The notes: a model not told the origin generated them from the sequence alone. A stretch of 64,000 bases of DNA from JBCCSZ01 sp039821145 (GCA_039821145.1 JBCBOS010000006.1:124001-188000), one strand, 5' to 3'. Counted from the first letter of the stretch, positions 34,966 through 43,626 are shown. Numbers and translations are program-made.

Positions 34966-36035
34966 TGAGAAATCGTCCCACTCTGTTTTTGCTTCTGTTA
35001 CTTTTTCTGTCGGCTTGTGGCGACAAGAACGAGATGCCCCCAGTCAGTGACTGTGGAGAAGACAAAAGCTACCGCCAAGGTGTATTCGTCCTCAACGAAG
35101 GCAACCTCAGCAGCGGAGTGGGAACTGTTTCCTTTTTTCAATTTGCCGACGAGCAGTTGGATCGCAATGTGTTTCAAACCCAAAATTGTGATCAGGAACT
35201 GGGCAGTGTCGCCCAATCCATCACTCGCTATCTAGACCACTACTACATCGTGGTTCACAACTCCGACATCATCCACATTGTGCGGGCCGATGACTTTCGC
35301 CTGGTGGGCAGCATCGAAGGGCTGGAACTTCCCCGCTACTTTTTGCCCATCAATGAAGACAAAGCCTATGTCAGCCAATGGGGAGAAGGCTTGCGCGACA
35401 AGGCCAGCATTGCGGTGGTCGACCTGAAAAGCCGACAGGTGCAAAAGACCTTGCCAACAGGGGCCGGGACCGAGCACATGCTCAGGGAGGGAAATCTCGT
35501 CTACGCAGTCAACGAAGGGGCTTTGCTGAACGACTCTCTCCTGCTGATCGTGGATACAGAAAGGGATGAAATTGTCGATCGCATTGCCCTGCCAGCTTTC
35601 AATCCACACAGCCTACAGATAGACCAAAATGGCGACATGTGGGTTCTCTGCAGAGGTTTTACCGACTGGAACAACAACATACAGAAGGATGGTGCCTTGG
35701 TTCGCTTCAGAGAAAAGGAAATCCAGGAGGTCTTCCCCGTCCCCAATTTCAGCCGCCGCCTCAAGATCAATCCGAGTGGCGACATCCTCTACTTCATTCT
35801 CGAACAAGGCGGCATCGCCCGCCATCCCATCGATGCCACCAGCTTCGATTCAACTCCTTTCCTCAACGGGCGCTTCTACAACATCGGCATCCATCCCGAC
35901 GACGGAGACATTTACACCACCGACTACTTGGACTTTTCCTCTGATGGCCGAGTAGATGTCTTCCGGGCAGATGGCGTCAAATACCGCTCTTTTCAGGCGG
36001 GCATTGGCCCCTCGGAACTCTTATTTGTGGACTGA
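34965..36035 (+). CDS. BtuG-like beta-propeller lipoprotein
   Basis: The protein has 356 residues from ATG 34965. Its lipoprotein signal is LLLLLFLSACGD (Cys 18). The body is a YncE/DUF5074-type seven-bladed propeller with repeats such as RQGVFVLNEGNLSSGVGTVSFFQF, DDFRLVGSIEGLELPRYFLPINEDKAYVSQWGEG and GDIYTTDYLDFSSDGRVDVF. BtuG of gut Bacteroides is a surface propeller lipoprotein that binds cobalamin tightly and caps BtuB. Position in a cobalamin-riboswitch operon makes the same role likely here. The ATG overlaps the previous stop by one base. Confidence 0.8.
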   Translation: MRNRPTLFLLLLLFLSACGDKNEMPPVSDCGEDKSYRQGVFVLNEGNLSSGVGTVSFFQFADEQLDRNVFQTQNCDQELGSVAQSITRYLDHYYIVVHNSDIIHIVRADDFRLVGSIEGLELPRYFLPINEDKAYVSQWGEGLRDKASIAVVDLKSRQVQKTLPTGAGTEHMLREGNLVYAVNEGALLNDSLLLIVDTERDEIVDRIALPAFNPHSLQIDQNGDMWVLCRGFTDWNNNIQKDGALVRFREKEIQEVFPVPNFSRRLKINPSGDILYFILEQGGIARHPIDATSFDSTPFLNGRFYNIGIHPDDGDIYTTDYLDFSSDGRVDVFRADGVKYRSFQAGIGPSELLFVD

Positions 36036-36091
36036 TCCCCCACCAATTTCCTTCCACAGACCTCTCCGACAGCATTGAGCGAAGAGTTTCG

Positions 36092-36099
36092 TATCTTTA
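36092..36099 (+). promoter_or_regulatory. weak -7-like box before the second BtuG-like gene
   Basis: TATCTTTA has one mismatch to TAnnTTTG and lies 90 bp before ATG 36186. It suggests that the second propeller gene may have its own promoter in addition to the upstream operon. Confidence 0.3.
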
Positions 36100-36185
36100 C
36101 AGCCTACCCTCCGATTTCACAACCAATCGTTCTGGCCTTGCTCATTGGTCAACGGACGTCATTCATGCTTTTGAAAACAATTGCT

Positions 36186-37265
36186 ATGTTTCTGCACAAA
36201 CCATTTCTGCCATCCATCTTGCTTTTGGGACTCCTACTGGTCGCTTCCTGCCAAGTCAACATCTCAGCAGACGACGAGTCTCTTCCTCCCCCTCCCATTA
36301 CGGACTTTGAAAAAGGCATTTTCATCGCCAACAACGGCAACCCGCAGGACGGCACCTCGGGCAGCATCAGTTTCTACGAACGCATCGGCGATCAGGTGGA
36401 AAACGACATCTTCCAAAAGGCCAACAACAACAGATTGCTGGGGTCCAATGTGCGGCAAGTGCGGGTGTGGAATGGCTTTGCCTACATCCTGGTGGAGGAC
36501 GCCAACAAGCTGGAAATTGTCCGCGCCCAAAACTTTGTCACCCAAGGGGCAGTGGGATCATTTGAACGACCCCGTTTTTTCCTTCCCATCGACGATCAAA
36601 AGGCCTATATCAGTCAATGGGGAGCCAATGGATTGACTGGCAGTGTAGAGGTGTTTGATCTGGGCCGCCGGACCGTCGTCAAGAGCATCCCCACCAGAGG
36701 AGGGGCCGGGCAGATGGTGCGCCAGGGCAATTTTGTGTACTTGGTCAATGATGGAGGGATTCAATTGGATTCTGTGATCAGCAAGATTAATGTACAGGAG
36801 GACAAGGTGGTCAAAGTGATCGACGTAGGGGTGGCACCGCAAAGTCTGCAGCTGGATCAAAATGGTCACCTCTGGGTATTGAGCCGTGGCGTACAGGATC
36901 AGGTCAATCCGGACAACGACCGTCCCGGGCGCTTGATCAGACTGGTGGATGATGTCGTTCAGACAGACATTGAACTGGGAAAGGGAGCCGCTGACTTGGT
37001 GGCCAACCAGCCGGGCGACCAATTGTATTTCCGCAACGAAGGATGGATTTACCGGCTTGGCCTGACGGACAATCGACTGCCAGATGTCCCCTTTCTGGCT
37101 CGTGCCTTCACCTCTCTGGCTGTCGATCCGTGGAGCAATCACTTGGTGGTCGCCGACCCAGCCAACTTTCAACGACCCGGCGATGTCTTGATTTTTGATC
37201 AAAATGGACGGGAAATTTCCAAATTCCAGGTAGGAGTCTTTCCTTTGTACTTTTGGTTTGAGTAA
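36186..37265 (+). CDS. second BtuG-like beta-propeller lipoprotein
   Basis: The protein has 359 residues from ATG 36186; ATG 36165 is an alternative adding seven residues. The signal LGLLLVASCQ gives lipidated Cys 22. The propeller pattern parallels the previous gene: EKGIFIANNGNPQDGTSGSISFYE, AQNFVTQGAVGSFERPRFFLPIDDQKAYISQWGANG, VAPQSLQLDQNGHLWVLSRGV, and the ending FPLYFWFE. It is therefore a tandem paralogue rather than a copy: identity looks low outside the blade motifs. It may bind the same or a different corrinoid. Confidence 0.78.
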   Translation: MFLHKPFLPSILLLGLLLVASCQVNISADDESLPPPPITDFEKGIFIANNGNPQDGTSGSISFYERIGDQVENDIFQKANNNRLLGSNVRQVRVWNGFAYILVEDANKLEIVRAQNFVTQGAVGSFERPRFFLPIDDQKAYISQWGANGLTGSVEVFDLGRRTVVKSIPTRGGAGQMVRQGNFVYLVNDGGIQLDSVISKINVQEDKVVKVIDVGVAPQSLQLDQNGHLWVLSRGVQDQVNPDNDRPGRLIRLVDDVVQTDIELGKGAADLVANQPGDQLYFRNEGWIYRLGLTDNRLPDVPFLARAFTSLAVDPWSNHLVVADPANFQRPGDVLIFDQNGREISKFQVGVFPLYFWFE

Positions 37266-37276
37266 GTACAACCCAC

Positions 37277-37705
37277 ATGCAAACACACATTTTGGTCCTC
37301 CATCTACTGTCGAGCCTCTACATGTTTGGCCTCATCTGGTTTGTCCAGATCGTGCATTATCCCTTGATGGCAGCGGTGGGCAAGGGCGACTTTGTGGCCT
37401 ACGAGCGCCTGCACACCCAACGCACTGGTACTGTAGTGGGCCCAGCCATGTTGGCAGAACTTTTTACAGGGATTGTTCTGTGGTTTTGGGGTGCATTTGA
37501 GGGGCAGGCACATTGGATTTTTGGTGGAAGTTTGCTGGCACTGGCACTGATTTGGGCATCGACTTTTTTCATCCAAATCCCCCTTCACTCCCGCCTCAGC
37601 AATGCCCACAGCAAGGACGACATCCGCCGATTGGTCAAAAGCAACTGGATCAGAACCATTCTGTGGTCGGCCAGGGCGGTGGTTCTCGCTTATCTGATCG
37701 TCTGA
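37277..37705 (+). CDS. four-helix integral membrane protein, unknown
   Basis: The protein has 142 residues and four hydrophobic helices. Conserved features are WFVQIVHYPLMAAVG near the first helix, FVAYERLHTQRTGTVVGPAMLAEL, and STFFIQIPLHSRL. I know this type as a small Bacteroidota/cyanobacterial membrane protein without a function. Its histidines in and near the helices could bind a metal or heme, but that is a guess. It follows the second propeller gene after 11 bp and ends 6 bp from a convergent gene. Confidence 0.6.
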   Translation: MQTHILVLHLLSSLYMFGLIWFVQIVHYPLMAAVGKGDFVAYERLHTQRTGTVVGPAMLAELFTGIVLWFWGAFEGQAHWIFGGSLLALALIWASTFFIQIPLHSRLSNAHSKDDIRRLVKSNWIRTILWSARAVVLAYLIV

Positions 37706-37711
37706 TCTCTC

Positions 37712-38440
37712 TTAGGCCTTGCGCTGGTTTTCCAACAGCTGAATGGCCCAGGAAAGTCGTTCGGCAAATTCTTTTGATTCGTGTTGAAAAAAGGCATCTT
37801 CCAATTGTGCCAGCAGCCCATCGCTCCGCAACCAGGCCGTGAGTTGGTCCACGCCCCTGTCCGTTTTTTGAAACCCATCCAGTTTTCCCTTTCGAAACAG
37901 CAGATCGTGTTGTTCCAGGACCAATTCTGTCAGGTGTACATAGCTTGCCTCTGTCCGCTTGTCTTCCCACAGGCGAAGAAGGCCCGCCATGTCGGCATGG
38001 TAATAAGCAATGGTGGAGAAATAATCTGGAAAGTTGGTCACTGCCAAAGGACTGCTGTCTTCCAACAATAGATCGAAAAGGGCCAATAGGTATTCTGTGA
38101 TCGCTTGTTGTTCTTCCTCGGCAGAGGTTCGCCAGTGAGCCATTTCCAGCCGGTCGAAGGAAATCCAAATTTCATAAGGTGGGCGGTACAAAGCTGTCAA
38201 TTCCAGGATGCGAGGCAGAAAGTGTTTGTAGTCAGCAGCGGTGCCCCAGGTCGTGATGGCCTTTCCGGCATAGCGGCACAAATCGTCTTCGTCCAGTTCT
38301 CGCAGGGGTTTGGAAAACAGTTCGGCGTTCCAGCGGTCCAGCTCCCCATAGTTGGGACTGCCTTGCATGCGGGGATTTCCTGGATAAGAAGAAAACACCC
38401 GATACAACTCCTCGATGGCCTGTTGCAGTCGGTCACTCAC
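37712..38440 (-). CDS. hypothetical protein downstream of xseB
   Basis: The protein has 242 residues, is acidic and helical, and has no signal. Conserved-looking points are PGNPRMQGSPNYGELDRWNAELFSKPLRELDEDDLCRYAGKAITTWG and PPYEIWISFDRLEMAHWR. It resembles hypothetical proteins of unknown role that I cannot name. It lies 6 bp downstream of xseB in the same orientation, so it is very likely co-transcribed with sucC-xseA-xseB. Confidence 0.6.
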   Translation of the reverse strand: MSDRLQQAIEELYRVFSSYPGNPRMQGSPNYGELDRWNAELFSKPLRELDEDDLCRYAGKAITTWGTAADYKHFLPRILELTALYRPPYEIWISFDRLEMAHWRTSAEEEQQAITEYLLALFDLLLEDSSPLAVTNFPDYFSTIAYYHADMAGLLRLWEDKRTEASYVHLTELVLEQHDLLFRKGKLDGFQKTDRGVDQLTAWLRSDGLLAQLEDAFFQHESKEFAERLSWAIQLLENQRKA

Positions 38441-38446
38441 GAGAGA

Positions 38447-38656
38447 TCAATCGTTTTCCTCTTCAAATAAGGCGTCCAATTCCGTCTCAGCGGTCCGCAG
38501 TTTTTCCCGACAAAAGCGAATGAGGGTGGCCGCCCGTTTGGATTTCTCTGTCAGGGCATCGATTTCCACAAGCGGTTGCTGCAACCACTGAACGATGTCT
38601 TCCAGTTCTTGCATTGCTGATTCGTAGGTGGGAGCTGTTTTTTTGCCTTTGGCCAT
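38447..38656 (-). CDS. xseB: exodeoxyribonuclease VII small subunit
   Basis: XseB binds the large subunit XseA to form exonuclease VII, which cuts single-stranded DNA from both ends. It has 69 residues, typical for the family. Signature residues are YESAMQELEDIVQWLQQPLVEIDALTEKSKRAATLIRFCREKLRTAETEL. It follows xseA after 35 bp on the minus strand. Confidence 0.92.
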   Translation of the reverse strand: MAKGKKTAPTYESAMQELEDIVQWLQQPLVEIDALTEKSKRAATLIRFCREKLRTAETELDALFEEEND

Positions 38657-38691
38657 GGTGCAAGGGTTTGAGCAAAGATAGCCAAATTTGC

Positions 38692-39915
38692 TCAGAGGGA
38701 CTGCCCTTCTATTTCGCCATCGGACAAGCGGATGGTAAATTGGCTGCCTGGTGGAAGTTGCTCAACGGAGCGGATGAGTTGGCCATCAGCTTGTAGGAGA
38801 CTGTAGCCACGGCGCAGGCTGGCCTCCGGACCGATGAGTTCGATCAGTTGTTCGACATGGCCAAGACGAGATTCGGCATCCTGCAATGCCCGCCGACTGA
38901 GCATGGGCAGGCTGTGTTCCCAGCGGTCAAGCCGTTGGCCAGCCTGTTGGCACTGGTGCTTGGCCGTCAGCCGCAGCAAGCGCTCTGTGGCATCCAGCTG
39001 GTGGTGTTGCTCTTGAAAATGGGCGCGGGATTGTTGGTGAATGGAGCGAGCCACTGCCAGCAGCATTCCCTCAAACTGTGCATTGTGGTGAATCAAAAAA
39101 TCTGCAACAGCCGTTGGCGTTTTGAGGGCGGCAAAGGCGACGGTATCCATTACCGTGTCGTCGATCTCGTGACCAATCCCCGTCAAAACTGGCAGGGGAC
39201 AATTGGCTACCGATCGGCAGATGTCCAAATCATCGAAGGCCATCAAATCGAGTCGGGCACCCCCACCCCGGATGATGACCACCAGATCGAATCGCGCGGC
39301 CCGGCCAGCAATTTGTCGCAGGCGCAAAACCACCTCCTCTGCGGTCTTCCCCCCTTGCATGGCTGCGGGAAAGAGGGTGTGCGAAAAGCGGTATCCGTAA
39401 GGGTTGTCGGAAAGTTGTTTTTGAAAGTCCTGGTAACCAGCCGCTTGTGGGGAGCTGATGACGGCAATGCGTTGCAGGACGGTGGGGAGAGGCAGGGCGC
39501 CATTTTTTCCCAGAAGGCCTTCTGTTTCCAGGCTGGTCAAAACGGCCAGGCGCCGTTGTTCCAACTTGCCCAAGGTAAAGGCCGGGTCAATGTCTTCGAC
39601 CAACATCCGAAAGCCATAGCGTTCGTGATAGTCTACTTTGATGCGCAACAAAACTTCCAGCCCCTCCCGGAGCAACTGCTCAATCTTGCGCCCCCGAATG
39701 CGACGGAGACGACGATGAGCAGTTGCCCAGAGAATGGCATTGGCCTGCGCCACAATCTGGTCATCTTCTCCTTTTTCAGCCAAGCCCAAAAAGAAGTGAC
39801 CTCTTGATTGTTGGCACTGAACGATCTCACAGCTGATCCAAACTGCTTCGGGCAGATTCAGCGCAACTGTGCGTCGAATGTATTCGTTGAGTTGGTAAAG
39901 GGTAAAGGTTTTCAC
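38692..39915 (-). CDS. xseA: exodeoxyribonuclease VII large subunit
   Basis: XseA is the catalytic subunit of exonuclease VII. It has 407 residues. An N-terminal OB-fold (YQLNEYIRRTVALNLPEAVWISCEIV, SRGHFFLGLAEK) is followed by the nuclease core (LPTVLQRIAVISSPQAAGYQDF, VVIIRGGGARLDLMAFDDLDICRSVANCPLPVLTGIGHEID). After that comes a coiled-coil region, and the C-terminal LRRGYSLLQADGQLIRSVEQLPPGSQFTIRLSDG barrel. It begins 6 bp after the sucC stop. Confidence 0.93.
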   Translation of the reverse strand: MKTFTLYQLNEYIRRTVALNLPEAVWISCEIVQCQQSRGHFFLGLAEKGEDDQIVAQANAILWATAHRRLRRIRGRKIEQLLREGLEVLLRIKVDYHERYGFRMLVEDIDPAFTLGKLEQRRLAVLTSLETEGLLGKNGALPLPTVLQRIAVISSPQAAGYQDFQKQLSDNPYGYRFSHTLFPAAMQGGKTAEEVVLRLRQIAGRAARFDLVVIIRGGGARLDLMAFDDLDICRSVANCPLPVLTGIGHEIDDTVMDTVAFAALKTPTAVADFLIHHNAQFEGMLLAVARSIHQQSRAHFQEQHHQLDATERLLRLTAKHQCQQAGQRLDRWEHSLPMLSRRALQDAESRLGHVEQLIELIGPEASLRRGYSLLQADGQLIRSVEQLPPGSQFTIRLSDGEIEGQSL

Positions 39916-39921
39916 CCCCTA

Positions 39922-41124
39922 TCAGTTCAGCACTTTTTTGACCAAGTCGGCAGCCTCCTGCAGCAAGATGGCAGAATGCACTTCCAAGCCAGATTCATCG
40001 ATGATCTTCTTGGCAATGTCAGCATTGGTACCTTGCAGGCGCACGATGATGGGCACGCGAATGTCTCCCATGTTTTTGTAGGCATCTACCACCCCTTGGG
40101 CCACCCGATCGCAGCGGACGATTCCCCCAAAGATGTTGATCAAAATGGCTTTTACTTTGTCGTCGCGCAAGATGATGCGGAATGCTTTTTCGACGCGCTC
40201 GGCGTCAGCTGTTCCCCCGACATCCAGGAAGTTGGCAGGATCACCACCGGACAATTTGATGATGTCCATTGTGGCCATGGCCAGTCCGGCCCCATTGACC
40301 ATGCAACCCACGTTGCCATCGAGATTGACATAGTTGAGTCCATATCCTTTGGCCTCTACTTCGGTGGGGTCCTCTTCGTCGGTATCGCGCAGGGCGGCCA
40401 AGTCGGCGTGGCGGAACAGGGCATTGTCGTCCAAGGATACCTTACAATCTACCGCAATGATGCGATCGTCACCCGTGTGCAAGCAAGGGTTGATTTCAAA
40501 CAGGCTGGCATCTGCGCCGACGAAGGCAGCGTAGAGCTTGGCGATGAAGCGAGTCATTTCCTTGAAAGCCTGACCACTCAGTCCGAGGTTGAAGGCAATC
40601 TTGCGGGTTTGGAAAGCCTGCAGGCCCAATTCCGGATCGATGTATTCTTTGTGTACCAATTCGGGCGTCTCTTCTGCCACCGCCTCAATGTCCATTCCAC
40701 CTTGGGTAGAGTAAATGATGACATTGCACTTTTTCTCGCGATCCATGAGGATGGAGACGTAGTATTCCTTACAAGCATCAAAATCAGGTGCATAGGCATC
40801 TTCGGCAACGAGGATTTTGCGAACCAATTTGCCAGGGCCTTCCATGCCACCGGGTGTTTGGGGCGTCTTGAGCATCATGCCCAGGATGTTGCCTGCGTTT
40901 TCTTTGAGAGCATCTAGGTTTTTGGCCAGCTTCACTCCGCCACCCTTGCCACGCCCACCGGCATGAATTTGTGCTTTGACGATGACGACATCTGATCCAG
41001 TCTTTTCTTTCATCTGCGTCCAGGCATCTACGGCCTCTTCAACAGTATTGGCAACAATGCCTTCCTGAATGGCAACTCCGTAGCTTTTGAGGAGTTCTTT
41101 GCCCTGGTATTCATGTAAGTTCAT
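39922..41124 (-). CDS. sucC: succinate--CoA ligase (ADP-forming) beta subunit
   Basis: SucC forms the ATP-grasp subunit of succinyl-CoA synthetase, which makes ATP or GTP from succinyl-CoA in the TCA cycle. It has 400 residues from ATG 41124 (MNLHEYQGKELLKSYGV, the family's usual opening); the frame continues upstream but only as random sequence. Key features: KAQIHAGGRGKGGGVKLAKN, the nucleotide-grasp IDPELGLQAFQTRKIAFNLGLSG, NPCLHTGDDRIIAVDCKVSLDDNA, and the C-terminal DVGGTADAERVEKAF and INIFGGIVRCD. The partner sucD is not in this window. Confidence 0.95.
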   Translation of the reverse strand: MNLHEYQGKELLKSYGVAIQEGIVANTVEEAVDAWTQMKEKTGSDVVIVKAQIHAGGRGKGGGVKLAKNLDALKENAGNILGMMLKTPQTPGGMEGPGKLVRKILVAEDAYAPDFDACKEYYVSILMDREKKCNVIIYSTQGGMDIEAVAEETPELVHKEYIDPELGLQAFQTRKIAFNLGLSGQAFKEMTRFIAKLYAAFVGADASLFEINPCLHTGDDRIIAVDCKVSLDDNALFRHADLAALRDTDEEDPTEVEAKGYGLNYVNLDGNVGCMVNGAGLAMATMDIIKLSGGDPANFLDVGGTADAERVEKAFRIILRDDKVKAILINIFGGIVRCDRVAQGVVDAYKNMGDIRVPIIVRLQGTNADIAKKIIDESGLEVHSAILLQEAADLVKKVLN

Positions 41125-41178
41125 AAGGGTGGAGCTTTTTGAGCTGATTGATTGAAATGAAGGAATGCTTTCAGGCGG

Positions 41179-41186
41179 CAAATGTA
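41179..41186 (-). promoter_or_regulatory. candidate -7 box for the sucC operon
   Basis: On the minus strand the sequence reads TACATTTG, fitting TAnnTTTG, about 55 bp before the sucC ATG. No clear -33 element is seen. Confidence 0.4.
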
Positions 41187-41306
41187 CGGCATTTTTGGAG
41201 AAAAAGGTAGAAGGAAGGCCACTTGTTGTCCTCCCAGTAGTGTGGTGGTGACTTCTCTGAAGACATGGGTTTGCGTGGAGAGCATAAAATCCATTATCTT
41301 TATGAA

Positions 41307-41834
41307 ATGACGAAGCTAAGCCAGACCACCGACCTCTTTGATCCAAAGGCTCCAGCCATTCAGAAACGCCTGGAATTGTTGAAGTCTCCGATGAAAATGC
41401 GCCTGTTTTACCTCCAACGCCTGCCCACTCTCTGGTGGTGGGGCGTGACGGTGGTAGACTGCAGCCCGTACAGCGTTCAAGTGAAGCTCCCCTATGGCTG
41501 GCGCACACAAAATCCATTTCAATCCATCTATTTTGCCGCCCAATTGGGAGCAGCAGAATTGTCTACTGGCATCATCGGGATGTTGGCAACCCTTGGGCGA
41601 GGTCGCATTTCCATGTTGGTCACCAAGATCGAATCAGAGTTTGTCAAAAAGGCCAATACGGACACCATTTTTCGCTGTGACGATGGCCAAAAGATCATCG
41701 ATGCGGTGCAGGAAGCCCTGGATACGGGCGAAGGCAGAATCGTTCGCAGTATGTCGGTGGGAACGCAGCAGAGCGGAGAGGTGGTCTCTAGGGTCTATGT
41801 CACTTGGTCGTTCAAGAAAAAATCAAGTCGATAA
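41307..41834 (+). CDS. DUF4442 hotdog-fold protein
   Basis: The protein has 175 residues from ATG 41307 (an ATG at 41265 would add 14 atypical residues). Features of DUF4442: 'KMRLFYLQRLPTLWWWGVTV', 'VKLPYGWRTQNPFQSIYFAAQLGAAELSTGI', and the end RIVRSMSVGTQQSGEVVSRVYVTWSF. The core NPFQSIYFAAQLGAAELS helix is that of hotdog-fold thioesterase relatives. DUF4442 proteins are assumed to handle acyl-CoA or acyl-ACP. No partner gene is nearby. Confidence 0.78.
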   Translation: MTKLSQTTDLFDPKAPAIQKRLELLKSPMKMRLFYLQRLPTLWWWGVTVVDCSPYSVQVKLPYGWRTQNPFQSIYFAAQLGAAELSTGIIGMLATLGRGRISMLVTKIESEFVKKANTDTIFRCDDGQKIIDAVQEALDTGEGRIVRSMSVGTQQSGEVVSRVYVTWSFKKKSSR

Positions 41835-41864
41835 AGGAAGGGATTTTCCTTTGTCATTCTGCCA

Positions 41865-41909
41865 CAAAAAATGGGTTGTCCCTCGCGACGGGACAACCCA
41901 TTTTTTGTA
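41865..41909. terminator. strong bidirectional terminator
   Basis: Two 19-base arms (41865-41883 and 41891-41909) are perfect reverse complements around a 7-base loop. The arms begin with A-rich and end with T-rich runs, so the structure works in both directions. It lies between convergent genes ending at 41834 and 41924. Confidence 0.92.
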
Positions 41910-41923
41910 GGTGTGAAAAGCCA

Positions 41924-43465
41924 TTAGTCCATCAAGACCAGTCGCTTGTTCAAAACGCCCTTGTCGGAACGGATGCTCAGCATGTACAAACCAGCAGGCA
42001 AGGATGGAACATCTATGTTGCGGCGGTTGTCGCCAGCGTGGAAGTGTAAGGCATTGAGTTGTTCGACCAATCGGCCGTCCATGCTGAACAGTTGAATGTC
42101 GGCATCGAAGGCGGCATCGGCCTGAAGCTGCAATTGCAATTGTTGGCCATTTTTGAATGGGTTGGGTTGAACAGACCACTCGTTGACCTGCTCGATTTCC
42201 TGAACGTCTACCAAGCCGGAGCCCGTGCGGAAGGAAACCGTTTCGGAAGGCTCGGTACAAAAGCCAAATTCGTGGAAAGGTGTCACGCGCCAGTAGTGGG
42301 GACGTCTTCTGCGAAAGTCTTCTTCGATGACCAATGTGGTGTCTGTGACGATGTACTGACGGGTGCGGGTCAAGAAGCTGACCACCTCACTGACTTCCAA
42401 TACATAGTAATCTGCATTTTCCACAGAGCGCCATTTGAAGGGAATGATGTTGTATCCTTCTGTCACCTCGTCTTCTGCTGGAGAAATCAATTCAGCTGGT
42501 TCTCCCAGAGGCTCGAGGTTGGGCGTGTAGTTGCGGCGAAGGTAGTTGCGCGAGGGGCTGTTGAGCAGATCGTTGCGCATGGCGGCTATTTGGTCATTGG
42601 TAAACACCCAATCGCGGCAATTGTCAAAGTAGCTCATCATGTTGTTTTCCATCGGATCAACTGGTTCTCCATCTGGATCGAGGGCATCGCCCCGGAAGTC
42701 ATTGCAGCCCTGGCCATCCACCCGGGCAAAGAGGTAATCGGGAGGTGTATCACAAATGCGATCGGCCGCGCTGGCGCAATTGCTGCTGTCGGCCAATTCG
42801 TTCAGCGTGCGGTTGTCAGGTGCAAATCGACCGACGGGCTCTCCCCCATATTCTGCCTCTGTCCAATGGTCTTGCTCCCAACCAAAGAATGGATGAGCGA
42901 GGGTGAAAAAGTGTCCGGCCTCGTGAGGCACCACTCCCTCATCGGTGAGGTAGGTTTGATTGACCACCACAAAATCGTTGAAAGTGGCAGGCCCCAGGTA
43001 GTAAGCTTGGATGACAGAGCCTTGTGGTCCCCCTCCAATGTCTCCACAAATGAAGATGTTCATCGCGCTGTTGTTTTTGCGGTTGCGAATCAAGGCAGAG
43101 TATTGGGTGGGCGTGCTGTAGACGCGGTCGTCGGAGAAAAAGCGGATGTCGTCAGCAAAATAAAATTGAACGTCAACTGGCAGAAACTCATCGTTGAGCA
43201 GGCACATCATTTCGATGACCTCAGACAGAGGCGCTCCTCCTGATCCATCGGTTTGTTGGACCACATGCACTTGTACGGGAACATAGGTAATTTCATCTCT
43301 TTGGGTGGCGATGTTGGCAAAGGCCGCACGGTTGTGACTCAAGCGATCGAGGCCCAGCAGTTGTGTCTCCACACTCGTTCCACAACCGTTGTGCAACTGG
43401 GCTTGCAGCAAGCCGCTGAAGCCCATAATGGCGGAGAGTGCCAGTATTCTGAAGAAAAATTTCAT
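41924..43465 (-). CDS. secreted M43-type metalloprotease with T9SS tail
   Basis: The protein has 513 residues. It has a signal peptide (LALSAIMGFSGLLQAQ) and a catalytic domain with the zinc motif HEAGHFFTLAH (181-191). A Met-turn candidate, ENNMMSYFDNCRDWVFTNDQ, follows near 275-295. A fibronectin-like beta domain (PFKWRSVENADYYVLEVSE) comes next, and then a C-terminal T9SS type A domain (VQPNPFKNGQQLQLQ ... LPAGLYMLSIRSDKGVLNKRLVLMD). M43 (pappalysin-like) proteases cut proteins outside the cell. In the metzincin pattern HExxHxxGxxH the glycine is replaced by Thr 188 here. Confidence 0.88.
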   Translation of the reverse strand: MKFFFRILALSAIMGFSGLLQAQLHNGCGTSVETQLLGLDRLSHNRAAFANIATQRDEITYVPVQVHVVQQTDGSGGAPLSEVIEMMCLLNDEFLPVDVQFYFADDIRFFSDDRVYSTPTQYSALIRNRKNNSAMNIFICGDIGGGPQGSVIQAYYLGPATFNDFVVVNQTYLTDEGVVPHEAGHFFTLAHPFFGWEQDHWTEAEYGGEPVGRFAPDNRTLNELADSSNCASAADRICDTPPDYLFARVDGQGCNDFRGDALDPDGEPVDPMENNMMSYFDNCRDWVFTNDQIAAMRNDLLNSPSRNYLRRNYTPNLEPLGEPAELISPAEDEVTEGYNIIPFKWRSVENADYYVLEVSEVVSFLTRTRQYIVTDTTLVIEEDFRRRRPHYWRVTPFHEFGFCTEPSETVSFRTGSGLVDVQEIEQVNEWSVQPNPFKNGQQLQLQLQADAAFDADIQLFSMDGRLVEQLNALHFHAGDNRRNIDVPSLPAGLYMLSIRSDKGVLNKRLVLMD

Positions 43466-43541
43466 TCTGTGACGATTTTCGAATAATTAGATTCAGCGTG
43501 AGAAAATAAGTCGTTGTAACAGTTGCAATTTGCAGTAAAAA

Positions 43542-43549
43542 CAAAGGTA
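43542..43549 (-). promoter_or_regulatory. candidate -7 box for the M43 protease gene
   Basis: On the minus strand the box reads TACCTTTG (TAnnTTTG) and lies about 80 bp before the protease ATG, in the divergent region shared with mdh. Confidence 0.45.
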
Positions 43550-43626
43550 AGGAAAAAAACAGCGGTGTAATGTCTTTGCCTAGTCAATTAATAGTGCCCT
43601 ATTTTAGTTTGAATCGAAAAAATACA

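Noticed and set aside
41125..41517. N-terminal extension of SucC
   Set aside because: The residues look random and the family always starts at MNLHEYQGKELL, at 41124.
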